Shown here: positions 16,896 through 24,501 of the stretch, in pieces
How positions within the stretch are numbered: the stretch's first letter is position 1
How the letters are laid out: each line of letters opens with the position of its first letter
The notes under the pieces: model-generated
Database searches by the model: none
Seen by the model: the letters and a program-made list of their open reading frames with translations, nothing else
What the model was told of the DNA's origin: nothing
NCBI GenBank assembly: GCA_964606385.1
Contig: CAZSFZ010000009.1
Coordinates: forward strand, 1 to 64,000
DNA: 64,000 nt
Origin: Aquincolibacterium sp964606385
GTDB taxonomy: Bacteria; Omnitrophota; Omnitrophia; Omnitrophales; Aquincolibacteriaceae
Direction: 5' to 3'
Program-made: the position numbers and the translations under genes

Positions 16896-16914
16896 TTCTC
16901 AAAGGAGAGCTTCT

Positions 16915-17124
16915 ATGACCATAGAAAAATCGATCCCTATCATGGCCGGGTCTTTTATCCTGATCAGCCTTGCGTTGGCGGTCTGGGTGAACAAGTGGTG
17001 GCTTCTCTGGACGGCCTTTGTCGGCGTGAACCTGGTCCAGTCCGCGATCACGGGGTGGTGCCCCGCGGAAGGCCTTCTTAAAAAACTCGGCATGAAAAAC
17101 TGTTGCCCCAGCCCTGAGAAATAA
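16915..17124 (+). CDS. DUF2892 (YgaP-like) membrane protein
   Basis: 69 residues forming two transmembrane helices (about 8-25 and 28-46) followed by GWCPAEGLLKKLGMKNCC. This is the DUF2892 inner-membrane module, which is often fused to or beside rhodanese-type sulfur proteins; a Cys in GWCP and the terminal CC are typical. AAGGAGA precedes the ATG. It is followed at 30 bases by an exported thioredoxin-like gene. Confidence 0.78.
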   Translation: MTIEKSIPIMAGSFILISLALAVWVNKWWLLWTAFVGVNLVQSAITGWCPAEGLLKKLGMKNCCPSPEK

Positions 17125-17154
17125 TCGCATCACGCCATTTCCTAGGAGGTGTTT

Positions 17155-17802
17155 ATGAAAATGATCCGTTCCTTTGCGTGTTTGGTGGTTTCTTTCATGA
17201 TCATGGCCGCGTGCGTGATGGCTCCTGCGGTTTTGGCGGCGACGAGTACGGAAGGAAAGAAAAGCCTTCTCGCGCTCGGCAGCGAAGCGCCTGATTTCGC
17301 ACTGCCGGATGTGGTGACCGGGGAGCTTGTGAGCCGGGACGATTTCAAGGACGCGGACGCGCTCCTCGTCGTGATCCTTTGCCGGCATTGCCCGTACGTG
17401 AAACACATCCGTCCCGATCTTGTGAAGTTCGGCAAGGATTACGCGGGCAAGAGCCTCGCGATCGTCGGGATCAGCGCGAACGATCCGGTCGCTTACCCGG
17501 AGGACGGCCCGGAAAGCCTCAAGGAAATGGCCGTAAGCGAAGGTTTCACATTTCCCATCCTTTTTGACGGGACCCAGGAGGTCGCGAAGGCCTACACGGC
17601 GGTCGCTACGCCGGATTTTCTTCTCTTTGACAAGGACCGAAAACTTGTTTACCGGGGCCAGTATGATGACGCCCGGCCGGGGAGCAAGACACCCGTCACC
17701 GGCAAGGACCTTCGCGCTGCGGTGGACGCGGTGCTTGCGGGGGAGCCCGTCCCTGCAGACCAGCAACACGCGATCGGCTGTTCCGTTAAATGGAAAAAAT
17801 AG
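17155..17802 (+). CDS. Exported thioredoxin/redoxin-family protein
   Basis: 215 residues: signal peptide (cleavage near VLAAT), then an AhpC/TSA-Redoxin domain. The active-site pair is RHCPYVKHI preceded by VILC, giving a CxxC (LCRHC) at the position of thioredoxin cysteines. The later VATPDFLLFD cis-proline strand supports the fold. AGGAGG lies upstream of the ATG. The gene overlaps the DUF2156 gene by 13 bases. It probably acts as a periplasmic thiol-disulfide oxidoreductase. Confidence 0.8.
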   Translation: MKMIRSFACLVVSFMIMAACVMAPAVLAATSTEGKKSLLALGSEAPDFALPDVVTGELVSRDDFKDADALLVVILCRHCPYVKHIRPDLVKFGKDYAGKSLAIVGISANDPVAYPEDGPESLKEMAVSEGFTFPILFDGTQEVAKAYTAVATPDFLLFDKDRKLVYRGQYDDARPGSKTPVTGKDLRAAVDAVLAGEPVPADQQHAIGCSVKWKK

Positions 17803-18656
17803 AAAAACTGGGCCGAGAACACAAGGCGCACCTTCACGCGCGCCTCAAGCGCGTCGGTTCCGCGCTTTCCGAATACAGTTTTGCCAACCTTTATCTTTTC
17901 CGCGATACCCATGATTATCATGTGGTCAACGTTCCGGAGGGGGTCTTTATCCGGGGCAAGGCCTATGACGGCAGCTCTTTTCTCATGCCAACGGAAGAGA
18001 TCAAAAAAGAAAACGCCCCTTCGATTCTTAAGCTCCTGAAGAACTCAGAATATCTTTTTCCGGTCCCGGAAGCCTGGCTTCCCGCGTTCGAGGGGCAGAA
18101 TGTTTCGGCGGAGTTCTCGGAAGACGATTCGGATTACGTTTACACAGCCGAAAAACTTTCGACTTACAAAGGACAAAAACTTCATGGGCAGAAAAATCTC
18201 CTGAACCAGTTCCTCGCGCGCTACGTGCCCGAGGCCAAGCCGCTGACGCGGGATCGGATGGACGACGCGCGGGAGGTCCTTGAGACGTGGCAGACGGATG
18301 TGGGGGAGGAAAAGGCGGCGACGGATTATTTTCCGTGCCGGGAAGCCTTGGATCTCTATGATGAACTCATCCTTTGCGGCGGCATTTATTACGTCGAAGG
18401 GGAGCCGGGCGGGTTCGTGATCGGCGAGGAGGTCCGCCCCGACATGTTCGCGCTTCATTTCGCGAAGGGCAAACGGAAATTCAAAGGGCTTTACCAGTAC
18501 ATGTATAATCACTTCGCGAAGATCCTCCCGAAACAGTACGCCTTTCTCAATTTCGAGCAGGATCTGGGCAAGCTCGCCCTCCGGATCGCGAAATCCTCCT
18601 ACGACCCCGACCGGAGCCTCAAAAAATACCGCGTCCGTCCTGGCATCCTTGTCTAA
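17790..18656 (+). CDS. DUF2156 / lysyl-PG-synthase C-terminal domain protein
   Basis: 288 residues matching the DUF2156 layout, two tandem GNAT-like halves related to the C-terminal domain of phosphatidylglycerol lysyltransferase. Visible landmarks are SEYSFANLYLFR near the start, YVYTAEKLSTYKGQKLHGQKN in two parts, and the end LGKLALRIAKSSYDPDR. Members are presumed aminoacyl- or acyltransferases; the substrate is unknown. It overlaps the thioredoxin-like gene, so the two are co-translated. Confidence 0.75.
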   Translation: MEKIEKLGREHKAHLHARLKRVGSALSEYSFANLYLFRDTHDYHVVNVPEGVFIRGKAYDGSSFLMPTEEIKKENAPSILKLLKNSEYLFPVPEAWLPAFEGQNVSAEFSEDDSDYVYTAEKLSTYKGQKLHGQKNLLNQFLARYVPEAKPLTRDRMDDAREVLETWQTDVGEEKAATDYFPCREALDLYDELILCGGIYYVEGEPGGFVIGEEVRPDMFALHFAKGKRKFKGLYQYMYNHFAKILPKQYAFLNFEQDLGKLALRIAKSSYDPDRSLKKYRVRPGILV

Positions 18657-18725
18657 GATCTCTGGGCGGTAGACAAGGACGGCCCCAATTTCAGGAAATC
18701 TGAAATTAATAGGTATTGGGACCGT

Positions 18726-18754
18726 TTGACACCCTCTTCACATTCGGGCAGAAT
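18726..18754 (+). promoter_or_regulatory. gatC promoter
   Basis: TTGACA (18726-18731), 17 bases, CAGAAT (18749-18754). The predicted start leaves a leader of about 18 bases with AGAGGG as ribosome-binding site. An inverted repeat AATTTCAG/CTGAAATT lies just upstream (about 18690-18710). Confidence 0.6.
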
Positions 18755-18778
18755 GTCCCCTCAACCCAGAGGGATTTC

Positions 18779-19063
18779 ATGGAATTCAATATTGATAAGG
18801 TCGCGGAACTTGCGCGGCTGAACCTCAAGACAGAAGAAAAATCCAAACTCGGGAAAGACCTCGGAGCGATCCTCGATTACGTCAAGAAGCTCGAGAAACT
18901 GGAAACCCGGAATATCGAGCCGACGAGCCATGTCCTGGACCTCGAGAACGTCTACCGGAAAGACGAGGTCAAACCCTCGGATGCAGCCGACAAGGCCCTG
19001 GCGCACGCCCCGCACGCCGACGGCCGTTTCTTCAAAGTTCCCAAGATCGTGCAGAGGGACTGA
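18779..19063 (+). CDS. gatC: Asp-tRNA(Asn)/Glu-tRNA(Gln) amidotransferase subunit C
   Basis: 94-residue stabilising subunit of the GatCAB complex that amidates mischarged Glu-tRNA(Gln) and Asp-tRNA(Asn). The KVAELARLNL start and the RKDEVKPS and FFKVPKIV segments are standard. The ATG at 18779 has AGAGGG upstream; a longer frame from 18716 runs through the promoter and is rejected. One base separates its stop from the gatA start. Confidence 0.9.
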   Translation: MEFNIDKVAELARLNLKTEEKSKLGKDLGAILDYVKKLEKLETRNIEPTSHVLDLENVYRKDEVKPSDAADKALAHAPHADGRFFKVPKIVQRD

Positions 19064-19064
19064 T

Positions 19065-20513
19065 ATGGCCGATCTTTGCTCCCTGACTCTCAAAGAAGCG
19101 ATTGACGTCGCGAAAAAAGACGGTGCGCAGCCGATCCTGGATGCTTTCGCGAAGCGCGCCGAGGCGCTTAATCCGACGATAAACGCGTTCCTTCGTTTTG
19201 AGCAACCCATCCGACCCCGGGGGTCGGATAAATCCGACCCCGGGGGTCGGATGGGGGAGGGGGCGCTTCACGGGGTGCCCATTTCGATCAAGGATAATAT
19301 CTGCATGGAAGGCAAGGAAGTGACATGCGCGTCGAAGATCCTGGCCAAGCACGTGCCGCCGTATAACGCGACGGTCATCACCAAATTGAAAGATGCGGGC
19401 GCGACGCTTTTCGGCCAGTGCAACATGGACGAATTCGCGTTCGGTTCCTCGTGCGAAACCTCGGCCTTCGGGCCGTGTAAAAATCCCTGGGACCTGACGC
19501 GCGTGCCCGGCGGCTCTTCCGGCGGCTCCGCGGCCTCGGTTGCGGCGGACATGACACTTGCCGCGCTCGGGAGCGATACCGGCGGCTCCATCCGTCAGCC
19601 CGCCGCGCTTTGCGGCGTGGTCGGCGTGAAACCCACTTACGGACGCGTGTCGCGCTACGGCCTTATCGCGTTCGGTTCGAGTTTTGACCAGATCGGCCCC
19701 ATCACAAAGACCGTAGAAGACGCGGCGATCCTGATGAATGTGCTGAGCGGCCATGACCCGAAAGATTCTACCTCCGCGCCGCAGAATGTCCCTGATTTCA
19801 CGCAAGCGCTCAAGCGGGACGTCAAAGGCCTGAAGATCGGTCTGCCGAAGGAATATTTTATCGAAGGCATCGACCCCGAGATCGAAAAAAGCGTGCGCGC
19901 GGCAGCGGACCTTTATAGGAAACTCGGCGCGGAGATCAAGACGATCTCTCTGCCTCATACCGAATACTCCGTCGCGGTCTACTATATTGTCGCCGTCGCG
20001 GAGGCAAGCTCGAACCTCGGCCGGTTCGACGGCGTAGAGTACGGCCTGCGTGTACCCACCAAAGATCTTCGCGAGATGTATTTTGAGACACGCGACCAGG
20101 GGTTCGGACAGGAGGCCAAGCGCCGCATCCTGCTCGGCACTTTTGTGCTTTCCGCGGGTTATTATGAAGCTTACTACTTAAAGGGGCAGAAGGTCCGCAC
20201 GCTCATCCGCCAGGATTTCGAGAAGGTGTTTAAAGAAGTGGATGTGATCCTTTCGCCGACCTCGCCTACACCAGCCTTCAAGATCGGCGAAAAGGCCGCG
20301 GACCCGATCGCCATGTACTTATCTGATATTTTTACAATCCCGGCGAACCTTGCAGGGATCCCCGCGATGTCCGTGCCGTGCGGTTTTACCTCAGGCGGTC
20401 TGCCCATCGGCATGCAGCTCATGGCCCGCCCGTTCGACGAGGCGACCATGCTCCGTGCTGCTTATGCGTTTGAACAAGAGGCTGGAATCCACAAAAAGAA
20501 ACCGGTTCTTTAG
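19065..20513 (+). CDS. gatA: Asp-tRNA(Asn)/Glu-tRNA(Gln) amidotransferase subunit A, with repeat insertion
   Basis: 482-residue amidase that releases ammonia from glutamine for the GatCAB reaction. The Ser-cisSer-Lys triad is visible: Lys in SIKDN, the Ser of GSSGGSAAS and the Ser of GSDTGGSIRQPA. Residues about 48-64 (PIRPRGSDKSDPGGRMG) are encoded by a double palindrome (19209-19252) and replace the acidic linker usually found before GALHGVPISIKDN. The frame is kept and all catalytic blocks follow intact, so the enzyme is probably functional. Confidence 0.93.
   Translation: MADLCSLTLKEAIDVAKKDGAQPILDAFAKRAEALNPTINAFLRFEQPIRPRGSDKSDPGGRMGEGALHGVPISIKDNICMEGKEVTCASKILAKHVPPYNATVITKLKDAGATLFGQCNMDEFAFGSSCETSAFGPCKNPWDLTRVPGGSSGGSAASVAADMTLAALGSDTGGSIRQPAALCGVVGVKPTYGRVSRYGLIAFGSSFDQIGPITKTVEDAAILMNVLSGHDPKDSTSAPQNVPDFTQALKRDVKGLKIGLPKEYFIEGIDPEIEKSVRAAADLYRKLGAEIKTISLPHTEYSVAVYYIVAVAEASSNLGRFDGVEYGLRVPTKDLREMYFETRDQGFGQEAKRRILLGTFVLSAGYYEAYYLKGQKVRTLIRQDFEKVFKEVDVILSPTSPTPAFKIGEKAADPIAMYLSDIFTIPANLAGIPAMSVPCGFTSGGLPIGMQLMARPFDEATMLRAAYAFEQEAGIHKKKPVL
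19209..19252. repeat. Double 21-bp palindrome inside gatA
   Basis: Two copies of ATCCGACCCCGGGGGTCGGAT (19209-19229 and 19232-19252) are separated by AA and flanked by CCC and GGG. Each copy is a palindrome. The element stays in frame within gatA. Confidence 0.85.
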
Positions 20514-20522
20514 GAGGTTGTT

Positions 20523-20753
20523 ATGGCGAAGACGAAGATGCCGTTCGTGATGGACATGCAGCCAGGGGAATATTACTGGTGTTCCTGCGGGGAATCCGCG
20601 AAGCAGCCGTTCTGCGACGGGTCGCATAAGACGAAGGCGCCCGGCATGCAGCCCATGAAGACAGTGATCGATGCGTCGAAAAAGATCGCGTGGTGCGGCT
20701 GCAAAGCTTCGGGGAAGAAACCCTTTTGCGACGGGACGCATACAAAACTTTAA
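20523..20753 (+). CDS. Double CDGSH iron-sulfur domain protein
   Basis: 76 residues with two zinc-finger-like CDGSH motifs. The first is WCSCGESAKQPFCDGSH and the second WCGCKASGKKPFCDGTH; each gives the three Cys and one His that bind a 2Fe-2S cluster in mitoNEET-type proteins. Both repeats are complete, with Thr for Ser in the second. Probably an electron or cluster carrier. AGGAGG precedes the ATG, 9 bases after gatA, so it is co-transcribed with gatA. Confidence 0.88.
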   Translation: MAKTKMPFVMDMQPGEYYWCSCGESAKQPFCDGSHKTKAPGMQPMKTVIDASKKIAWCGCKASGKKPFCDGTHTKL

Positions 20754-20795
20754 ATGGTGACGGTTATCTGTTTTTTATAGTACAGCAATAGGAGC

Positions 20796-21305
20796 ATGCG
20801 AGTGAGCCGATTTACGTCGAAAAGCATAAGGGCTCTTTTTGAAGCAAATAAAAAACAAGCTCAAAGGAAACTGAGGAGCCTTAAAGTTTGCTGCACCGAC
20901 GAGCCCGATTTCGCGGGGCTCAATGGGTGGGTATTCGAACAGACGATTCAGTATTGTATTCGACAAGAACTCTTGTCCCAAGGGGTTCGTCCCAGGATTG
21001 AAGAGCAGTTTAACTTGGGCGGTCGAGCAAGAGCAGATTTGAAGATTGGTGGAAACATCGCTATCGAGATCAAAGTGGCTGGTCTTTTCAGCGAAGACGA
21101 TATCTTAAAATATAAAAAATACCGTCAAATGGCAGAGCAACAAGGCTTTCGCTATCTGTTTTTGTCATGGGAGGAAAGTCATCTTCCCTTCCGGAAGGGG
21201 ATTGCACGAGTTTTGGATGCAGCCAATGTCTTTTATCTTGATCGTTCACAAGACTGGAAAAGATTCATCAATGGATTGGTTGAGTTTCTCAAGAAAACCG
21301 CGTAG
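20796..21305 (+). CDS. Putative PD-(D/E)XK nuclease-fold protein
   Basis: 169 residues. A core strand pattern ARADLKIGGNIAIEIKV gives the D...EIK signature of PD-(D/E)XK nucleases; a preceding Glu in the helix WVFEQTIQYC and a following Tyr/Lys helix fit the fold. I do not recognise a closer family. It is visibly more AT-rich than neighbours and sits alone between gatA-CDGSH and gatB, an apparent insertion. GTG at 20802 is an alternative start. Biological role unknown. Confidence 0.6.
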   Translation: MRVSRFTSKSIRALFEANKKQAQRKLRSLKVCCTDEPDFAGLNGWVFEQTIQYCIRQELLSQGVRPRIEEQFNLGGRARADLKIGGNIAIEIKVAGLFSEDDILKYKKYRQMAEQQGFRYLFLSWEESHLPFRKGIARVLDAANVFYLDRSQDWKRFINGLVEFLKKTA

Positions 21306-21349
21306 AAATCGGATGATACCGTTCGGAGAAGGAATGAGAAAGAATAATT

Positions 21350-22801
21350 ATGAAATTTGAACCAGTCATCGGACTAGAAGTCCACGTGCAATTAAAAACA
21401 AAGTCAAAACTGTTCTGCTCGTGCTCGACGGAATTTGGGGCGGAGGGGAATAGCCACACATGTCCCGTGTGCCTCGGCTGGCCGGGGTCGCTTCCGGTGG
21501 TGAATGAGACGGCGCTGAAGCTCGGGATCAAGGCTGGGCTCGCGCTCAACTGTAAAGTGGCGGAGCGCCTCAAGTTCGACCGGAAGAATTATTTCTATCC
21601 GGACCTTCCCAAGGCTTATCAGATCTCCCAGTACGATATGCCGGTGAATGGGAAGGGGTTTGTTGATGTTGAAACGAAAAGCGGGGAACGTGGAACGGGG
21701 AACGTGGAACGAAAGCGAATCGGGATCACGCGCGCACATTTGGAAGAAGATGCGGGAAAACTTCTGCATGAAGGGATCTCGGACGGAAGCTTGGTCGATT
21801 ACAACCGTGGCGGCGTGCCGCTCCTTGAGATCGTTTCTGAACCGGATATCCGCTCGCCCCAGGAAGCGTACGATTACCTTAGCGCGCTCAAAGCGATCTT
21901 GCAATACGTAGAAGTGAGCGACTGTGATATGGAAAAGGGAAGCCTCCGCTGCGACGCGAACGTATCCGTACGGCCGGTCGGTCAGGAGAAATTCGGGACG
22001 AAAGTTGAGATCAAGAACCTGAACTCGTTCAAGATGGTGCAGAAAGCCATTCAGTACGAGATCGAACGCCAGACGCGGGCGCTCGAGGACGGTGAAACGA
22101 TCGTTCAGGAAACGCGGCTCTGGAATGACGCCAAGGGCACGACGTTCTCCATGCGTTCCAAAGAGGAAGCCCACGATTACCGTTATTTTCCGGACCCGGA
22201 CCTTGTAGCGTTCACGCTTTCCAGAGAACTCGTGGACGGGATCAGGAAGACCCTGCCGGAATTGCCGCTCGAGCGCGCGAAGCGGTTCATGAAAGATTAC
22301 GGCCTTTCCGAATACGACGCTTATGTGCTGGTGCAGGAAAAGAAACTCGCGGAATATTTCGAGTCCTGCGTGCGCGAGGGCGCCGCGGCAAAGCTCGCGA
22401 GCAACTGGATCCAGAATGAACTTCTCGCGTTATTAAATGAGAAGAATATCGCGATCGAAACATGCCTTGTTTCTCCCCATGCGCTGGCCGGGTTGATCCG
22501 TCTTGTCGAGCAGGGGACGGTGAGCGGCAAGACTGCCAAGGATGTGCTTCAGGAAATGGCGGCCACGGGCAAAGCGGCCGACGTGATCGTCAAAGAAAAA
22601 GGTCTGACGCAAGTTTCGGATACCGGTCTGATCGAGAAAACGGTTGAGAAAGCGATCGCGGCGAATCCCACGGCGGTCGCGGAATTCAAAGCTGGGAAAC
22701 AAAAAGCCTTGGGTGCGCTTGTAGGTTTCGTCATGAAAGAGACCGGAGGCAAGGCGAATCCGAAGCTTGTGAATGAAATACTCATTCAAAAGCTCGGCTA
22801 A
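21350..22801 (+). CDS. gatB: Asp-tRNA(Asn)/Glu-tRNA(Gln) amidotransferase subunit B, with repeat insertion
   Basis: 483 residues. GatB kinase-like core with EPVIGLEVHVQL, CSCSTEFG and CPVCLGWPGSLP zinc-binding blocks, HLEEDAGKL, and a C-terminal YqeY-type tail. It activates the tRNA-bound Glu or Asp. Residues 112-121 (GERGTGNVER) are encoded by two tandem 14-base GGGGAACGTGGAAC units (21683-21710), inserted just before KRIGITRAHLEED, where other GatB proteins have a tight turn. The insertion is in frame and likely lies in a surface loop. Confidence 0.93.
   Translation: MKFEPVIGLEVHVQLKTKSKLFCSCSTEFGAEGNSHTCPVCLGWPGSLPVVNETALKLGIKAGLALNCKVAERLKFDRKNYFYPDLPKAYQISQYDMPVNGKGFVDVETKSGERGTGNVERKRIGITRAHLEEDAGKLLHEGISDGSLVDYNRGGVPLLEIVSEPDIRSPQEAYDYLSALKAILQYVEVSDCDMEKGSLRCDANVSVRPVGQEKFGTKVEIKNLNSFKMVQKAIQYEIERQTRALEDGETIVQETRLWNDAKGTTFSMRSKEEAHDYRYFPDPDLVAFTLSRELVDGIRKTLPELPLERAKRFMKDYGLSEYDAYVLVQEKKLAEYFESCVREGAAAKLASNWIQNELLALLNEKNIAIETCLVSPHALAGLIRLVEQGTVSGKTAKDVLQEMAATGKAADVIVKEKGLTQVSDTGLIEKTVEKAIAANPTAVAEFKAGKQKALGALVGFVMKETGGKANPKLVNEILIQKLG
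21681..21713. repeat. GGAACG repeat, copy 2 (inside gatB)
   Basis: Two tandem 14-base units GGGGAACGTGGAAC (21683-21696, 21697-21710). Only the GGAACG-orientation arm is present; no CGTTCC partner follows. Confidence 0.8.
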
Positions 22802-22881
22802 CGTGGAACGGCAAACGATGAACGCAAAAAAGAAAAATAATAAGCGTTTTCGTTCCCCGTTCCCCGTTCCCCGTTCCCCGT
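22801..22881. repeat. GGAACG/CGTTCC inverted repeat, copy 3 (gatB-tsaD junction)
   Basis: Left arm CGTGGAACGGCAAACGATGAACG begins at the gatB stop. An A-rich loop (22826-22842) is followed by a right arm with four CGTTCCC units (22851-22880). The right arm lies in the 5' coding part of tsaD. Confidence 0.8.
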
Positions 22882-23885
22882 TTTTTACCCTCGGCATAGA
22901 AACATCGTGTGATGAAACCTCCTGTTCCGTTCTTAAGGATAAAGACACGATCCTTTCCAATGTTGTTTCCTCGAGCCTTTTCCGGCACAAAAAATTCGGC
23001 GGTGTGGTGCCCGAGATCGCCTCGCGGCATTGCATGGAACAGATCCAGTGTGTTTTTGAGGAAGCACTTCGACAGGCTCAGTGCAAGGCGCGGGATTTGG
23101 ATTTAATAGCGGTGACGCAGGGGCCGGGGCTCATCGGTTCGCTCCTCGTCGGCGTGTCGTTTGCCAAGGCGCTGGCTTATCAACTAGGCATCCCAATTGT
23201 TGGCGTCAATCATATGGAAGCGCACCTCGTGGCGAACTTCTTTGGCCAGCCGGAACCCAAGCGATATATCGGCCTGCTCGTGTCGGGCGGTCACACCATG
23301 CTGACGTTCTGTGAAAAAGGGAAGATCCATATTTTTGGCGAAACCGTGGATGACGCAGTTGGCGAGGCCTATGACAAAGTCGCTAAGATCATGGGCCTCA
23401 GTTATCCCGGAGGCCCCATCATCGACAAGTTCGCGAAGGAAGGAAATTCGCGGGCGTTCCAATTCACAAAGCCGAAGCAGGACGACCGGTTCAGTTTCAG
23501 CTTCAGCGGCGTCAAGACCGCGGTGCTGTACCAATTCCACGACCCTAAAACGGGAAAGCCGAATCCCCAGGCGCCTTCTGTGAAAGATATGGCGGCGAGT
23601 TTTCAGCACGCGGTGATCGGGTGGCTTGTCGAAAAAGCGCTTGATGCCTGTGAATTTAAACACGCGGCTGATATCGTGGTCGGCGGCGGCGTCAGCGCAA
23701 ATTCTTATTTGCGGGAAAAACTCACGCGCGAAGCGGCGGCGCAGGGGATCAAGGTCTGGTTCCCGCCGTTCGTCTTAAGCACGGACAACGCGGCGATGAT
23801 CGCGCGGCGGGGATTTGAGCTTTACCAACAGGGAAAACGGTCGAAACTTAATATGACCGGAGATCCGGCACTACAAATAAAATAA
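22818..23885 (+). CDS. tsaD: tRNA N6-threonylcarbamoyladenosine synthase TsaD, repeat-derived N-terminus
   Basis: Kae1/TsaD ATPase that places threonylcarbamoyl on A37 of ANN-decoding tRNAs. Core motifs are GIETSCDETS, GPGLIGSLLVG, the metal site NHMEAH and LVSGGHT. Normal TsaD begins a few residues before LGIETSCDET; here there is no start codon at that place and the frame opens at ATG 22818, or at 22773 inside gatB. The first 23 residues (MNAKKKNNK...PVPRSPFF) are encoded by a palindromic repeat. It follows gatB directly. Confidence 0.9.
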   Translation: MNAKKKNNKRFRSPFPVPRSPFFTLGIETSCDETSCSVLKDKDTILSNVVSSSLFRHKKFGGVVPEIASRHCMEQIQCVFEEALRQAQCKARDLDLIAVTQGPGLIGSLLVGVSFAKALAYQLGIPIVGVNHMEAHLVANFFGQPEPKRYIGLLVSGGHTMLTFCEKGKIHIFGETVDDAVGEAYDKVAKIMGLSYPGGPIIDKFAKEGNSRAFQFTKPKQDDRFSFSFSGVKTAVLYQFHDPKTGKPNPQAPSVKDMAASFQHAVIGWLVEKALDACEFKHAADIVVGGGVSANSYLREKLTREAAAQGIKVWFPPFVLSTDNAAMIARRGFELYQQGKRSKLNMTGDPALQIK

Positions 23886-23886
23886 G

Positions 23887-23957
23887 TATCAGCATGTCAG
23901 AGTATCAAAGTGTCACAACACAGAGCCTGATACTCTGACACCTTGACACTGTGACAC
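23887..23957. repeat. Inverted repeat TGTCAGAGTATCA type
   Basis: GTATCAGCATGTCAGAGTATCAAAGTGTCA and its partner TGATACTCTGACACCTTGACACTGTGACAC (in parts) fold into a long imperfect hairpin between tsaD and mgtC. It appears to be a further dispersed repeat family; no T-tract follows. Confidence 0.65.
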
Positions 23958-23975
23958 GCATTTAGGGGAGGTCTT

Positions 23976-24446
23976 ATGTGTTCTTTTATGGGATTGACGC
24001 TGCATGACATCGACAGCGTTACACGGCTTCTTGTTGCGACGGGGCTCGGCGCTCTGATCGGTTTGGAACGGGAATATAACGGCAAAGAGGCCGGTTTTAA
24101 GACCTACACGCTGGTTTGCCTGGGGTCCGCGCTCATGATGATCGTTTCGGCGGATATTTTCCTGATCTATAAGGGCCTTGCCGCGGTCGATCCTTCGCGC
24201 ATCGCGGCCCAGGCGGTAACGGGCATCGGCTTTTTGGGCGCCGGTGCGATCATCCGTGACCAGCAGAAGGTCCGCGGGCTCACGACGGCGGCCGGCATCT
24301 GGGCTGTGTGCGGTGTCGGGTTGGCGTGCGGGATCGGACTTTATAAACCCGCGATCGCCGCGACGCTCCTGATCCTTGTTGTGCTGGTCCTTTTTCAGAA
24401 GTTTGAGAAAAAGATCCTTCCCAAAAAAGACCAGCATCCGCGCTAG
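23976..24446 (+). CDS. MgtC/SapB-family membrane protein
   Basis: 156 residues with four or five transmembrane helices. Family marks: ATGLGALIGLEREYNGKEAG in the first helix and loop, TGIGFLGAGAIIRD, and RGLTTAAGIWAVCGVGLACG. MgtC-type proteins affect magnesium homeostasis or modulate the F-type ATP synthase; which applies here is unknown. GGGGAGG lies before the ATG. It lacks the C-terminal soluble domain of longer MgtC proteins. Confidence 0.82.
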   Translation: MCSFMGLTLHDIDSVTRLLVATGLGALIGLEREYNGKEAGFKTYTLVCLGSALMMIVSADIFLIYKGLAAVDPSRIAAQAVTGIGFLGAGAIIRDQQKVRGLTTAAGIWAVCGVGLACGIGLYKPAIAATLLILVVLVLFQKFEKKILPKKDQHPR

Positions 24447-24463
24447 AGCGGGGCATTCCAGGA

Positions 24464-24492
24464 TTGACACCCTGAGGGCAACAAGCTAGAAT
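24464..24492 (+). promoter_or_regulatory. hisG promoter
   Basis: TTGACA (24464-24469), 17-base spacer, TAGAAT (24487-24492). The hisG ATG is only 9 bases after the -10 box, so the mRNA should have almost no leader. Confidence 0.65.
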
Positions 24493-24501
24493 CCGCTCCC
24501 T

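Noticed and set aside
19206..19255. Possible CRISPR-like repeat pair
   Set aside because: Only two units separated by two bases, palindromic, and inside gatA; no spacers or cas genes.
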